Positions 42,772 through 51,662 of a stretch of DNA of 60,006 bases are shown here, piece after piece; the stretch's first letter is position 1; every line of letters starts with the position of its first letter. Both the position numbers and the translations under genes were made by a program. This DNA comes from JBGQAS01 sp964498605 (GTDB lineage Bacteria; Chloroflexota; Anaerolineae; Anaerolineales; Anaerolineaceae). Under the pieces are notes generated by a model, which saw only the letters and a program-made list of their open reading frames with translations, did not search any database and was not told the origin of the DNA. The DNA is taken from positions 1 to 60,006 of the forward strand of contig CAZCHK010000006.1 of NCBI GenBank assembly GCA_964498605.1. Reading direction: 5' to 3'.

Positions 42772-45121
42772 GAATTCTCCTTTTCGTTTTCAATTTTATT
42801 GACACAAGCAGGATTACTACGATCGACAGCCCAGTGACTGATCCTATCAAACCAGCCAAGTAGGATGTTGGTCGATATTGGATCTCCACGTGATGTAACC
42901 CTTGAGGGATAAATACTGTCTTGAGAAAACCATTGCCATAATGGATTGGTGTAGGTTCTTCGTCTACTCTTGCTATCCAGCCAGGAAAATTTGAATCGGC
43001 TACCTGCAGATAACCAAGCTCCGAAGCTTGAATATCAAAGCTGAGAAAATCTGATCGCATCGACACATTGAAGATCCTGAATTCCGGCGTCGGGTTGCAA
43101 TCCTCTCGAGCTAAGCTGACAGCTGGATTTTCGATGACAACAACATTATCCCAGGATTCGCCTTGAGTGATTGATGCGTTCAAGATCTCCAATGATTCTT
43201 CAAAATCCTTCGTATCTATGGAACAAGTGTAGAAATGATAATATTGACCTGGTTGGATTGGTATTTGTTCTATAATCTCCCTATTCTCCTCTTTCAGAAC
43301 AATAAAATGAGATATGTTTAACAACCGAAGAAATTTTTGCTGTCCTTCCTGGTCCCAGGAATTAATGGTTTCTAGCATCCGCGAATATTTTTCAGGAACA
43401 AAGGGATCATAATTGTTAAATGAAGGAGTGTTTTGCAGAATATTCAGGTTAGCAAGAGAAAAATTGTAAATATCAGGCCACGAACTTACTGCATAAAAAT
43501 CAGAAAAATTAAAGAAAGTCGAGTATTTGATTTTTTCTTCTGCTTCTAAGCTCCAAAATACCCTGGGTTCGATTTCATTTACATTTGTCCTGCCGATTTT
43601 ATTCCAAAAATCCATGCTCACACCTGGAGGATACGGTATCCACGTAACAAGCAGGTCGATTGCGAGAAATCCAATGATCATGCTATCCCAAATTCCAGGA
43701 TTTTTTATCCTCTTTTTCAGGAGAAATAGACCGCAAGATACACCAAAACTGATTGAAAAAACAAGTATTGAAATGAGTAGTACCTGTTTAACATCACGGA
43801 AGATAAAGCTGACAGCAACTGTTGTTATGATTATCCCTGCAGAAGCTGCCAGGAGCAATCGGCACGAATACCGCATCCACCCACGTAAAGGGGGAACACT
43901 GTCAAATCCTATTGCAGCCAAAATGGAAAGCGAGGTCGTCGTCCAGATCAACATACGCTCAGGAGCCTGAAACAGGTCAAAAGTAATAACATGCTGATAA
44001 AGGAATCTATAAATGGGGGTATATTTACCAAATGATATTATCAATGAAATAATAATTGCGATCAATAAAAAAATGGATATCCGCCTCACTTTTACTGAAC
44101 GGTCTTTCTTGAAAATCAACACAATAGCGTAAAACGCCAGAAGAATGGAAATTATTCCGATGTAAGAAGCATCTTCCCAATAAGCGCCTTTTCCCCATGT
44201 TGTTCCAGCAGCAGGAGATCCAAAGAAGTTGGGCAGAAATAATGTGAGAAGCTTTGGAGGCCACAAAGAATAATTGGCTGCGTAGTCATAATCTAATGAT
44301 GTGGAGCGTTGTGAGTTGAATAAATATTCCGCTGTCGGAACCAGTTGTATTGCGCTGATTAATATCGCGACAATAAAGCTACACGCAATATGAATGAATA
44401 ATTTGAGTTTATGATTCCATAAACTGAACTCTCCGGATCTGAAAATTGTCCACGCAACACAAAATACTATCGAATACCAGGCGCTTTGGGCGTGCCCTGC
44501 AAAAAACAATAATGAAATAAACAAGGTGAGAATCAAGATTCTGGAAATCCTGACCGTTATATCGCTTTCTTTTTGCTGATATGAGAGTATTAACTTCTCG
44601 ATGCTAAAAAGAATCCATGGAAACCACGTGAGTGTCAAAATTATTGGGAAAAAATTTATCCGAGCTATCATGTAACCGCTCAGAGAGAAACTCATCGCCG
44701 CCAGAGCTTGTGCCTTGGCGCTCATCCCTAGCGTTTTAACAAAACAAACCATGCCAATACCTGCCAGCATGAGATGAAGGCAAATGATGACAGTGTTCCC
44801 GGATGCAAGGCCAGGCACTTTCCCTATCAAGAAGAAAATGAATAAAACCCATGTAGAAGGATAAAAAAATGCGGATTGGTAATTTGCAATCAGTGGAGCG
44901 CCTAACCCGTTCCGGGGATTCCACCAGGGAAATGTTCCATCCAAAACGTCTGTAAACATGGCACTTTGCCAGGGGATATATTGAAGCAAGGGTGTTCCCC
45001 AGAATAAAGTTTCTCCGTTCAGAATGAGTCTGCCGAATATCAAAACAGGCATGAATACGCAAATCAATACTGGGTAATTTAATTTTACAAAGCTGATTGT
45101 TTTCCTCATGAATGATCTCAT
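42746..45121 (-). CDS. YfhO-family multi-pass membrane protein
   Basis: This 791-residue membrane protein has about 13 hydrophobic segments, a long extracytoplasmic beta-rich region near the C-terminus (about 510-755), and a final membrane helix. The N-terminal LFWGTPLLQYIPWQ and WWNPRNGLGAP match the YfhO/GT-C-like glycosyltransferase superfamily. These proteins are linked to glycosylation of cell-wall polymers. The start could also be the ATG at 45109. It shares an operon with MoxR and DUF58, so those may regulate or assemble an envelope-glycan system; that is inference. Confidence 0.82.
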   Translation of the reverse strand: MRSFMRKTISFVKLNYPVLICVFMPVLIFGRLILNGETLFWGTPLLQYIPWQSAMFTDVLDGTFPWWNPRNGLGAPLIANYQSAFFYPSTWVLFIFFLIGKVPGLASGNTVIICLHLMLAGIGMVCFVKTLGMSAKAQALAAMSFSLSGYMIARINFFPIILTLTWFPWILFSIEKLILSYQQKESDITVRISRILILTLFISLLFFAGHAQSAWYSIVFCVAWTIFRSGEFSLWNHKLKLFIHIACSFIVAILISAIQLVPTAEYLFNSQRSTSLDYDYAANYSLWPPKLLTLFLPNFFGSPAAGTTWGKGAYWEDASYIGIISILLAFYAIVLIFKKDRSVKVRRISIFLLIAIIISLIISFGKYTPIYRFLYQHVITFDLFQAPERMLIWTTTSLSILAAIGFDSVPPLRGWMRYSCRLLLAASAGIIITTVAVSFIFRDVKQVLLISILVFSISFGVSCGLFLLKKRIKNPGIWDSMIIGFLAIDLLVTWIPYPPGVSMDFWNKIGRTNVNEIEPRVFWSLEAEEKIKYSTFFNFSDFYAVSSWPDIYNFSLANLNILQNTPSFNNYDPFVPEKYSRMLETINSWDQEGQQKFLRLLNISHFIVLKEENREIIEQIPIQPGQYYHFYTCSIDTKDFEESLEILNASITQGESWDNVVVIENPAVSLAREDCNPTPEFRIFNVSMRSDFLSFDIQASELGYLQVADSNFPGWIARVDEEPTPIHYGNGFLKTVFIPQGLHHVEIQYRPTSYLAGLIGSVTGLSIVVILLVSIKLKTKRRIHEKFKITD

Positions 45122-45229
45122 GGTTGTTGCGATTCTAATGATTTCGTGTTAAGCAATTATTAAATTAGGATGCATATTAATATATTAATTAGTATAGAGT
45201 AATCATTGATATCCTGCAATTATTGAGGC

Positions 45230-45258
45230 TTGCCCAAATTTGTACCACATCCTATAAT
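45230..45258 (+). promoter_or_regulatory. Promoter giving a leaderless mRNA for the zinc-ribbon gene
   Basis: TTGCCC (45230-45235) and a perfect TATAAT (45253-45258) are 17 bases apart. Only seven bases lie between the -10 element and the ATG at 45266. Transcription is therefore predicted to begin on or next to the start codon. No ribosome-binding site is present. Confidence 0.7.
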
Positions 45259-45265
45259 CATATTT

Positions 45266-45967
45266 ATGAATCAAAAGTTGCATTTGTTCAAATTATCCAA
45301 GAATGAAGATCTTATCTCTTCGATATTAACCAAAATTTCAAGTCTTGAAAAAATTATCAATGATGACAATGCTGTACGATCAGCAAGATCAGAAATCGAC
45401 TCTCACCAAAAAATTATTAACGCGACAAAGATTAAAATTGCTTCACTTGAACAAAGTGTTTCGGAAAAGAAAATTCGACGAGAACAGATCGAGGCCGTGT
45501 TATATGGTGGTAGGGTTACCAATGGAAAAGAATTAAAAGGACTAGAGCTTGAATCAAAGTCCTTATTGAGTCAAATATCTGATTTGGAACAAGAGCAGTA
45601 TAAAGTTTTGTATGAATTAGAGAAAACTGAAGAAAAACTGCTGGATGCAAAAGCACATTTCAATGAGGTGATTGAAAAGCAGAAGAAAGAGAATTTAAAA
45701 GCTGCCAGCATAATTGAGGGACACAAAAAGCGTCTGAATGATCTTGAGAGCGAAAAAACAACAATAATTAACCAATTAGAACCTGATATGTTATCAATGT
45801 ATCAAGATCTAAAATTAAAAAAGAATGGACGAGCTCTTTCAGAGGTTGTCGATAATGCTTGCAGTATATGTGGTGCTGAGTTACCTCCTTCCGAATTGCA
45901 GAAGTCACGAATACCGGACACTTTTTCTTTTTGTCCATCTTGCGGCCGAATATTATTCGCTAATTAA
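45266..45967 (+). CDS. Coiled-coil protein with C-terminal zinc ribbon (CT398/HP0958-like)
   Basis: This 233-residue protein is mostly a long antiparallel coiled coil (about 10-190), ending in a C4 zinc ribbon. The cysteine pairs are CSIC and CPSC, about 30 residues apart. This layout is that of the CT398/HP0958 family, linked in other bacteria to RNA or secretion functions. The ATG at 45266 sits seven bases after a consensus TATAAT, which suggests a leaderless message. Its stop overlaps the start of the NACHT-like gene as TAATG, so the two are made together. Confidence 0.85.
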   Translation: MNQKLHLFKLSKNEDLISSILTKISSLEKIINDDNAVRSARSEIDSHQKIINATKIKIASLEQSVSEKKIRREQIEAVLYGGRVTNGKELKGLELESKSLLSQISDLEQEQYKVLYELEKTEEKLLDAKAHFNEVIEKQKKENLKAASIIEGHKKRLNDLESEKTTIINQLEPDMLSMYQDLKLKKNGRALSEVVDNACSICGAELPPSELQKSRIPDTFSFCPSCGRILFAN

Positions 45968-48324
45968 TGATGAGCCTATTCAATTACTCTTTTAATATTC
46001 CGTCAATCATTTTTGGCGCAGCTATCGCGTCATTGATCTGGCTCATACTGTGGGGCATAATTCGGCTGACAAAACAAAGTAAAACGGTTACGAAAGAAAT
46101 CAAAACTGTGATAGACAAGAACCGTCGTCTTGACATTCGAGACGCATATTTACAGTGGCAGTTTGACATTTCACAGAAATATCATCTGGCGAGTCAATTA
46201 TTCGCACTGGAGGAAGTGCTGGTTGAACCAAGAATTATCACACCACCCGCTGTCATCAACCCGCTTGCTAGTAATCCACCTTATGATGCTTTGGACGAAT
46301 TGCTACCGTTTCTCCCTGAATGCTGCGATATCGTATCTCAATATTTGGTTCATTCCATATCTCTAACAAAAGTCTTAAATTCTTACGGCAACTCCTTTTT
46401 TTACGGGAGCGCAGGTTCAGGAAAGTCGACCTGCTTAGCAGCACTCTGTTTGAAACTGATCAAGATCGCAAGCGCAGAAGGAGCACCAATACGCCCAATC
46501 CCGCTCCTCATTCATATCAACAACATAAATTGGAGAAAAGAGCCCTCAAGCGATTTTTCTTCTCTTCTGATTGATTCAATCAAATATTCATTCCCTAGAT
46601 CATCTCACAAAGAACTGGAAAAGTTTTTTCTTCAGCAATTGAGTAGTACCAATTTTACGCTGCTGCTTGATGGAATGGACGAATTATCGCCAGAAGAGCT
46701 AAAACAATTATCAACAATCCTCGGTGATTTTGTTTTAAATAATCCAGGTGTAAGAATCATTACGACCGCATATGGGAAAAGCGTGGGTTTCTTCTTGAAC
46801 CTGCATTTCAAACCGTTTTTGTTGGCTGCATGGAAAACCGCAGAAATTCAGCAGTATAAGGAAAAGTGGAAAGCCGCACTGCTAGAGGATAACACTGTCG
46901 AATTTATGGATACAGATGATGTTTCATTATCCTGGATATTGCCAGAGAGGCGTCCTCTTTCACCTTTTGAGTGGACACTTAGGCTTTGGTCATTCACCTG
47001 CAAAGACACCATCGGAATTCATCTGGTTGATTTATTACAGCAGTTCATTCAAAGAAGCGGCGTCGATACTCATAAAAAGCAACTTGGCAAGCTGGCGAAA
47101 AACCTGCTTGAAGCAAAAATATCCTGCACGAATCAATCCGAAGTGAGCGTAGATCTTTTTCAATCATGTGTTTCCGCATCGATATTACGGGTCTTCCAGA
47201 ATAATTATGTGAGCTTTTTCTCTCCAATTTTTACCGGTTATTTTTCTGAAGATACTTCAAAAAAAGCACTCATCAGTTCTTTATCAAAAGCTCTCGATTG
47301 GAGTTATTCATTTGAGTACATCCGGAATATCTCGAATCCTGAGTTAGACAATGCTCTCGTTTTTCAGGAAGAAACGGATAAATTAATGGGCGATATTTTC
47401 CATTCGCCGTTAATTCACAGAATTTTCTCATTAACGCAGAAGAATCGGCCAGCAAAACAAGCGCTCTTTAAGAAAACTTACTCAAGCATATTTCAAAATG
47501 ATACGCCGTATGGAAGCAAACTTCAACTTGTTTCCGCTTTCCTTCTGCATGAAGAGCAAGACAACTTGGCTTTGTTACGGCAGCTTATCCGATCCGAATC
47601 ATCCATCATCCGAAGTATCGCTGCAATTTGCATCGGAGGCATACACGAAGAACAATTGATTCCAGAACTTGAGCAATCAGCAGCTAACTCTGAAGGAAGA
47701 GAATTATTTTCTGCTTTGCTTGCACTGGGTCAATTTGAGAAAGCTTCAACGGTGTCTATTGTTCTTGAGATATTGATCCATGGAAATGAACACGAGAAGA
47801 ATGCTGCCTCAGTTGCATTAGCCAGCGGTTCAACGGAATGCCATAACGCATTAAAACAAGCCGTAAAAATGGACGACATTTTGGTAAGAAAAGCGGCAAT
47901 AAAAGGAATTGCTTTGATCCAAGAAGAATGGGTAAAGGACTTTCTAAAAGAAATATCAATCGATGAAAAACAATGGATTGTTAAAAACGAAGCAGTTGCC
48001 GCTTTGGAAGGAATGGATTCCTCTGAGAACTATCCTGTAGAAAAGTATGTTCCTCCGCACCAAGCAGAATGGTTGATCCAATACGCAAGTTCAAAGGGAG
48101 TAGGCATATCACCCTCAAAGCCACCTCTTGCTTTGTTTAAAGAAATTATTAACTCAGGAACAGTTGAAGAGAAAATGGCAGTACTGGATCATTTGATCTG
48201 GAAACCAGATAAAGATAGTACTGATTTGATTATGGATATCTTTTCAAACACAGAAGATGGCATCTTGCGGGAAAAATCTGCATATTGTCTTTGGTATCTG
48301 AGTCACCTAGATGTTATCGCTTGA
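45967..48324 (+). CDS. Membrane-anchored NACHT-like NTPase with HEAT-type repeats
   Basis: This 785-residue protein has one N-terminal membrane helix (about 12-33) and a coiled linker. A STAND-type P-loop NTPase follows: Walker A GSAGSGKS (147-154), and Walker B LLLDGMDE (232-239) with the extra acidic residue typical of NACHT domains. A TTAYGKS sensor-like strand comes after. From about residue 520 to the end it is built of helical HEAT/Armadillo-like repeats (for example VRKAAIKGIALIQEEWVKDF). Such proteins are signal-responsive switches, and some relatives are antiphage sensors. No effector domain is seen. The last 18 bases overlap the convergent DUF167 gene. Confidence 0.82.
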   Translation: MMSLFNYSFNIPSIIFGAAIASLIWLILWGIIRLTKQSKTVTKEIKTVIDKNRRLDIRDAYLQWQFDISQKYHLASQLFALEEVLVEPRIITPPAVINPLASNPPYDALDELLPFLPECCDIVSQYLVHSISLTKVLNSYGNSFFYGSAGSGKSTCLAALCLKLIKIASAEGAPIRPIPLLIHINNINWRKEPSSDFSSLLIDSIKYSFPRSSHKELEKFFLQQLSSTNFTLLLDGMDELSPEELKQLSTILGDFVLNNPGVRIITTAYGKSVGFFLNLHFKPFLLAAWKTAEIQQYKEKWKAALLEDNTVEFMDTDDVSLSWILPERRPLSPFEWTLRLWSFTCKDTIGIHLVDLLQQFIQRSGVDTHKKQLGKLAKNLLEAKISCTNQSEVSVDLFQSCVSASILRVFQNNYVSFFSPIFTGYFSEDTSKKALISSLSKALDWSYSFEYIRNISNPELDNALVFQEETDKLMGDIFHSPLIHRIFSLTQKNRPAKQALFKKTYSSIFQNDTPYGSKLQLVSAFLLHEEQDNLALLRQLIRSESSIIRSIAAICIGGIHEEQLIPELEQSAANSEGRELFSALLALGQFEKASTVSIVLEILIHGNEHEKNAASVALASGSTECHNALKQAVKMDDILVRKAAIKGIALIQEEWVKDFLKEISIDEKQWIVKNEAVAALEGMDSSENYPVEKYVPPHQAEWLIQYASSKGVGISPSKPPLALFKEIINSGTVEEKMAVLDHLIWKPDKDSTDLIMDIFSNTEDGILREKSAYCLWYLSHLDVIA

Positions 48325-48642
48325 TGGAATACCTTTATTTGCCGCTGTCATTTTTCTTTGCACGGAAACCGCATCAACACCCAGAATCGAAACCAGTTTA
48401 TCTTTATTCGTATGGCCAGCGATAAGATTGATTTGGTTCTTTTTTACATCCAGAATTTTGCTTAGATATTCAATCAGCATTTCATTGGCTTTGCCACCCA
48501 CAGGGGCAGCTTTCAACCGGATTTTTACTACGCCATCATCCAAGATTTCACTTATCTCATTTTTGGATGACCTGGGAATCACACGTACGTGGATCGCTGC
48601 TCCAAATTTGCTGTCGTGAAAAACATAATTTCTTGAACTCAT
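48307..48642 (-). CDS. DUF167 family protein (YggU)
   Basis: This 111-residue protein belongs to the DUF167/YggU family of unknown function. The block VKIRLKAAPVGGKANEMLIEYL is diagnostic. The ATG at 48642 is chosen because it starts the conserved domain. TATAAT on the minus strand (48658-48653) lies ten bases upstream, so the message has almost no leader. The tail overlaps the convergent NACHT-like gene by 18 bases. Confidence 0.88.
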   Translation of the reverse strand: MSSRNYVFHDSKFGAAIHVRVIPRSSKNEISEILDDGVVKIRLKAAPVGGKANEMLIEYLSKILDVKKNQINLIAGHTNKDKLVSILGVDAVSVQRKMTAANKGIPSSDNI

Positions 48643-48793
48643 CTCATTCTGGATTATATAATAAAATGATGGCAGCAACATGAAGAAGCGAATTAATTCC
48701 GGCCGGGTTAACAACACAAGATAGCATTTTCACGCATGTTGTACTCGTCATTTTCAATGAATTTTTTTTACCACATTCAGTTATGGGTTTGAT

Positions 48794-49576
48794 TCAAATT
48801 AAACAAAACACAGCAGGAAACCTTCCAGTATTTCCTTTCTCCGCCCTGTAGGAAAACCATTCGTTCGTGCCGCAAGCTGTGCAGATACGCGACTGCTCAA
48901 TCCGGGTCACTCCTGATTCTCGCAATGTATCTTCGTTCATGGACCAGAGATTCATGTATATTTTTTCTTTTACCATTTTAAAATATTTATCTGCACAATT
49001 CCCGAATTGGTTTTTCGCTAATTCAAGCATTTCAATTCCAACCTCATAGTGATCCGGTCCAATTGAAGGACCAATGGCAGCTAGAATTTCACAGGGTTTG
49101 GAGGAATATTTGGACTGGAGGGCTTTAATTGCAGTGTACGCTACCTTGTTGAGTGTTCCTTTCCATCCTGCATGCACAATAGCAATCGCTTTGTTGACTG
49201 GGTCAAATAAAAAAATGGGGACACAGTCTGCAAATAGCATTAATAGCGCTAATCCCTTTTTTGAGGTCGCAATGACATCAGCTTTCTCATGCGGCAAACC
49301 TATAGCCCTCGGTTTTGTTGCTTCATGAACCTTCGTTCCGTGAACCAGCCAAACATCGCACACCGAATTGTTATCGAGATTCAAAACATTAAACACTCTT
49401 TTTCTATTCTCAAGAACGTTAGCGAGTGAATCTCCGGATGACATGCTTAGGTTTAAGGATTTAAATGGAATAGGGCTAATTCCGCCATGTCTGGAAAATA
49501 TCCCTTGTGCTAGAGGAAATCCTTTAAATATCTCGAATTGATAAAAAACAAGTCCCGAAATGCGATTCTGTATCAA
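48794..49576 (-). CDS. pgeF: Peptidoglycan editing factor PgeF (laccase-domain protein)
   Basis: This 260-residue enzyme removes L-serine wrongly placed in cell-wall precursors (PgeF/YfiH family). The metal site is seen in LVHGTKVHE, FADCVPIF and IVHAGWKGT. The C-terminal ICTACGTNEWFSYR is typical. The start is TTG at 49576 with AGGA six bases upstream, one base after the preceding stop; the next ATG would remove conserved sequence. It is the last gene of an operon that also includes an L,D-transpeptidase. Confidence 0.92.
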   Translation of the reverse strand: MIQNRISGLVFYQFEIFKGFPLAQGIFSRHGGISPIPFKSLNLSMSSGDSLANVLENRKRVFNVLNLDNNSVCDVWLVHGTKVHEATKPRAIGLPHEKADVIATSKKGLALLMLFADCVPIFLFDPVNKAIAIVHAGWKGTLNKVAYTAIKALQSKYSSKPCEILAAIGPSIGPDHYEVGIEMLELAKNQFGNCADKYFKMVKEKIYMNLWSMNEDTLRESGVTRIEQSRICTACGTNEWFSYRAEKGNTGRFPAVFCLI

Positions 49577-49577
49577 G

Positions 49578-50561
49578 TTATTCCTGTTTTTTCAATTGCG
49601 AGTAAATATCACGATGCTTGATCAAGTCTTTCCTTTTATCGTGGATGGCTTCTGCTAATAAAGGAAACAAATACCAAGCAGTGAGTATACCGAAAAGTGT
49701 TCCTGTAATCGTGCGGAGTGCAGGCGTACTTTCTCGCTCTGGAAACCAAGTCACATTAAACCCAAGTCCTAACAATTGTGATCCCCCATCCAGTGCTATG
49801 GGAATTAAACCCAGTAATATCCAGAGCCACCATTTGATCGGCCTGACTTTCCCATTTTTTATGGCGAATATTACCCCAAAAAAAAGAAATGAACCGTACA
49901 TCGCTATATCTCGCTGGCACAATGCGACTTTATAGCCATGAGTAGGATCTCCAACGTAATTGCGTGCTTCCATGATATCAATCGTGGTGTGGCCCATCAA
50001 ATCCTCGTAAGTCACAGGAACATTAACTTTCGCTAAAGCTCGCGGATAAACAATTTGTTCTCCAAACAGGAAAAAAGATCTGAAAGCAAGTTGGTGGCAA
50101 AGAACTTTATTAATATTGTATATACCAAAAGCAGCTTTTTCCCAACCAACCTGCATAAAAATGGGGGCAAGAAATGCTACAGCGATAAATGCTGCCATGA
50201 GAAGATTGATAATCAATAAATAGTGTTGATTGAACCACAACGCAATTTTCTTTCCGGATCCAAAGAAATACGTGCTTTTTAATTTTCGCCCATTCCTCTT
50301 TTCATGGATTTCTTCGACCTGCTTCTGCCGATCTATTGCAGCCCTTAGAGCAATCTCCATTTGCTGCAATGAAGGGTTCCCCCGAAGAATATAAGGTCCG
50401 ATTTCAATCATGGAGGCATCTTTAACACTCGCACTATATTCGAGGGGTAAAGTAACATGCCTGATTCCATACTTTTCACTTAACTTATTTACTTTCTCAA
50501 TTACTTCAGCGCATGGTTGTTCTTCCTGCTTGCAAGAAAGAATAATCAGAACCTCGGGCAT
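49578..50561 (-). CDS. DUF2085 membrane protein with thioredoxin-fold-like N-terminus
   Basis: This 327-residue protein has a short N-terminal domain (about 1-75) with the look of a glutaredoxin/thioredoxin fold and two cysteines (Cys10 and Cys17). A charged linker leads to five or six membrane helices of the DUF2085 family. Its signatures are CHQLAFRSFFLFGEQ and ALCQRDIAMYGSF. The family function is unknown. The ATG at 50561 has AGGTGA five bases upstream and is preferred to the GTG at 50570. It lies between the L,D-transpeptidase and pgeF genes. Confidence 0.82.
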   Translation of the reverse strand: MPEVLIILSCKQEEQPCAEVIEKVNKLSEKYGIRHVTLPLEYSASVKDASMIEIGPYILRGNPSLQQMEIALRAAIDRQKQVEEIHEKRNGRKLKSTYFFGSGKKIALWFNQHYLLIINLLMAAFIAVAFLAPIFMQVGWEKAAFGIYNINKVLCHQLAFRSFFLFGEQIVYPRALAKVNVPVTYEDLMGHTTIDIMEARNYVGDPTHGYKVALCQRDIAMYGSFLFFGVIFAIKNGKVRPIKWWLWILLGLIPIALDGGSQLLGLGFNVTWFPERESTPALRTITGTLFGILTAWYLFPLLAEAIHDKRKDLIKHRDIYSQLKKQE

Positions 50562-50570
50562 ATATTTCAC

Positions 50571-51662
50571 CTATGTGTCCATTTGAACGTCTACAATTGT
50601 TCCCCAAGGCAATTTTTGTTCAGCTATGTCAACATATCCAGGATCTGGATCTACAAATGGATTTGTCCAGCGGAAAATCCAATGGGCGTCTTTACATGAG
50701 ACATTAACACAACCATGGGAAACAGGCGTTCCGAATTTGTTGTGCCAAAATGTCGAATGGATCGCGATCCCTTTCGCTGCGAACATATTTGTCCATCCGA
50801 CCCCGGGTGTGTCCCATCCTGCCCCAGACGAATTGCCCGACATATGAAGCGAAACGTATTTTAAAAATGTCGGATGTTCTCCCGGAGGAGTTGACCAGGC
50901 ATCCACAGCAATTCCCGAAACGTCAAACATCGCTCCAGTGGAGCACTGGCAAAAATATATTTCCCTTCCATCCTCATAGCATCGAAGAGTCTGGTACGGG
51001 AGACTCACCACAATTTTCTTGTTCTCTATTTGGGGTGATATTTCAGAAAAGTCATTTTCAGTAAGCTGTCTAAAAGCAGCCGATCTCGCCCAAAATATAT
51101 CTCCTGGACTGCCTTTTTTTTCATTTATCCTGTAATACATAATTCCATTGATATTAGAAATCTCATCCACCCACACTATCTGCTCATAATATAGCCTTGG
51201 ATTCGCGGTATTTCGGGTCCATTCTGACCTGGCAGGAGGATTTTGCAGGATTAAATCCACGTAAGGCACAGTCACTTCCACCCACATGCCATTCCCGTCA
51301 GAAGTAACAGGTAATGATGATAGTTCAGGATTCGGAATATACCTGACTGGCTGAATATAAGGCGCGTACAGATATCCATCCGGAGTCTGAACCCACTTTC
51401 GCCCAAATCCATAGGCGGATTCGCCTAGAATTTCTCTTTCCCAGATGAACACTGAATCTTGATAATGGGTACTGATCACCGTGCTATTCACCGTGGGTTT
51501 GCTGTACATGTTGATGTTACCAGGATCGACGAATCTTCCCAGCTGCATGTCGCTTGGCCACTGGTTTGAATCCTGCAATTGAACATAATCCTTCCGGAAG
51601 AAAAGGAGCCCAAAGCCATAAGCGCTCAGTTTTATGAAGTCTCTCCTGGAAATGTTGTTCAT
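50571..51662 (-). CDS. L,D-transpeptidase (YkuD) with Tat-type signal and SH3-like region
   Basis: This 363-residue exported enzyme makes or edits peptidoglycan cross-links. The N-terminus SRRDFIKLSAYGFG resembles a Tat signal or membrane anchor. An SH3-like beta region follows (about 40-110). The YkuD domain (about 215-355) ends in the catalytic motif: His in AIHSTFWHN, then SHGCVN with the nucleophilic cysteine. It overlaps hutH by four bases and abuts the DUF2085 gene. With pgeF it gives the operon a cell-wall theme. Confidence 0.9.
   Translation of the reverse strand: MNNISRRDFIKLSAYGFGLLFFRKDYVQLQDSNQWPSDMQLGRFVDPGNINMYSKPTVNSTVISTHYQDSVFIWEREILGESAYGFGRKWVQTPDGYLYAPYIQPVRYIPNPELSSLPVTSDGNGMWVEVTVPYVDLILQNPPARSEWTRNTANPRLYYEQIVWVDEISNINGIMYYRINEKKGSPGDIFWARSAAFRQLTENDFSEISPQIENKKIVVSLPYQTLRCYEDGREIYFCQCSTGAMFDVSGIAVDAWSTPPGEHPTFLKYVSLHMSGNSSGAGWDTPGVGWTNMFAAKGIAIHSTFWHNKFGTPVSHGCVNVSCKDAHWIFRWTNPFVDPDPGYVDIAEQKLPWGTIVDVQMDT

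Noticed and set aside
45176..45189. ATTAATATATTAAT, a 14-base palindrome between the yfhO and zinc-ribbon genes
   Set aside because: It contains only A and T in an AT-rich spacer, so the information content is too low to call an operator.
45967..48324. Reading the NACHT-like gene as part of an antiphage defence island
   Set aside because: No restriction, toxin, retron, CBASS or similar gene lies within the window, and the neighbours are conserved housekeeping genes. Only the domain type points to immunity, so it is kept as an open finding and not as a call.
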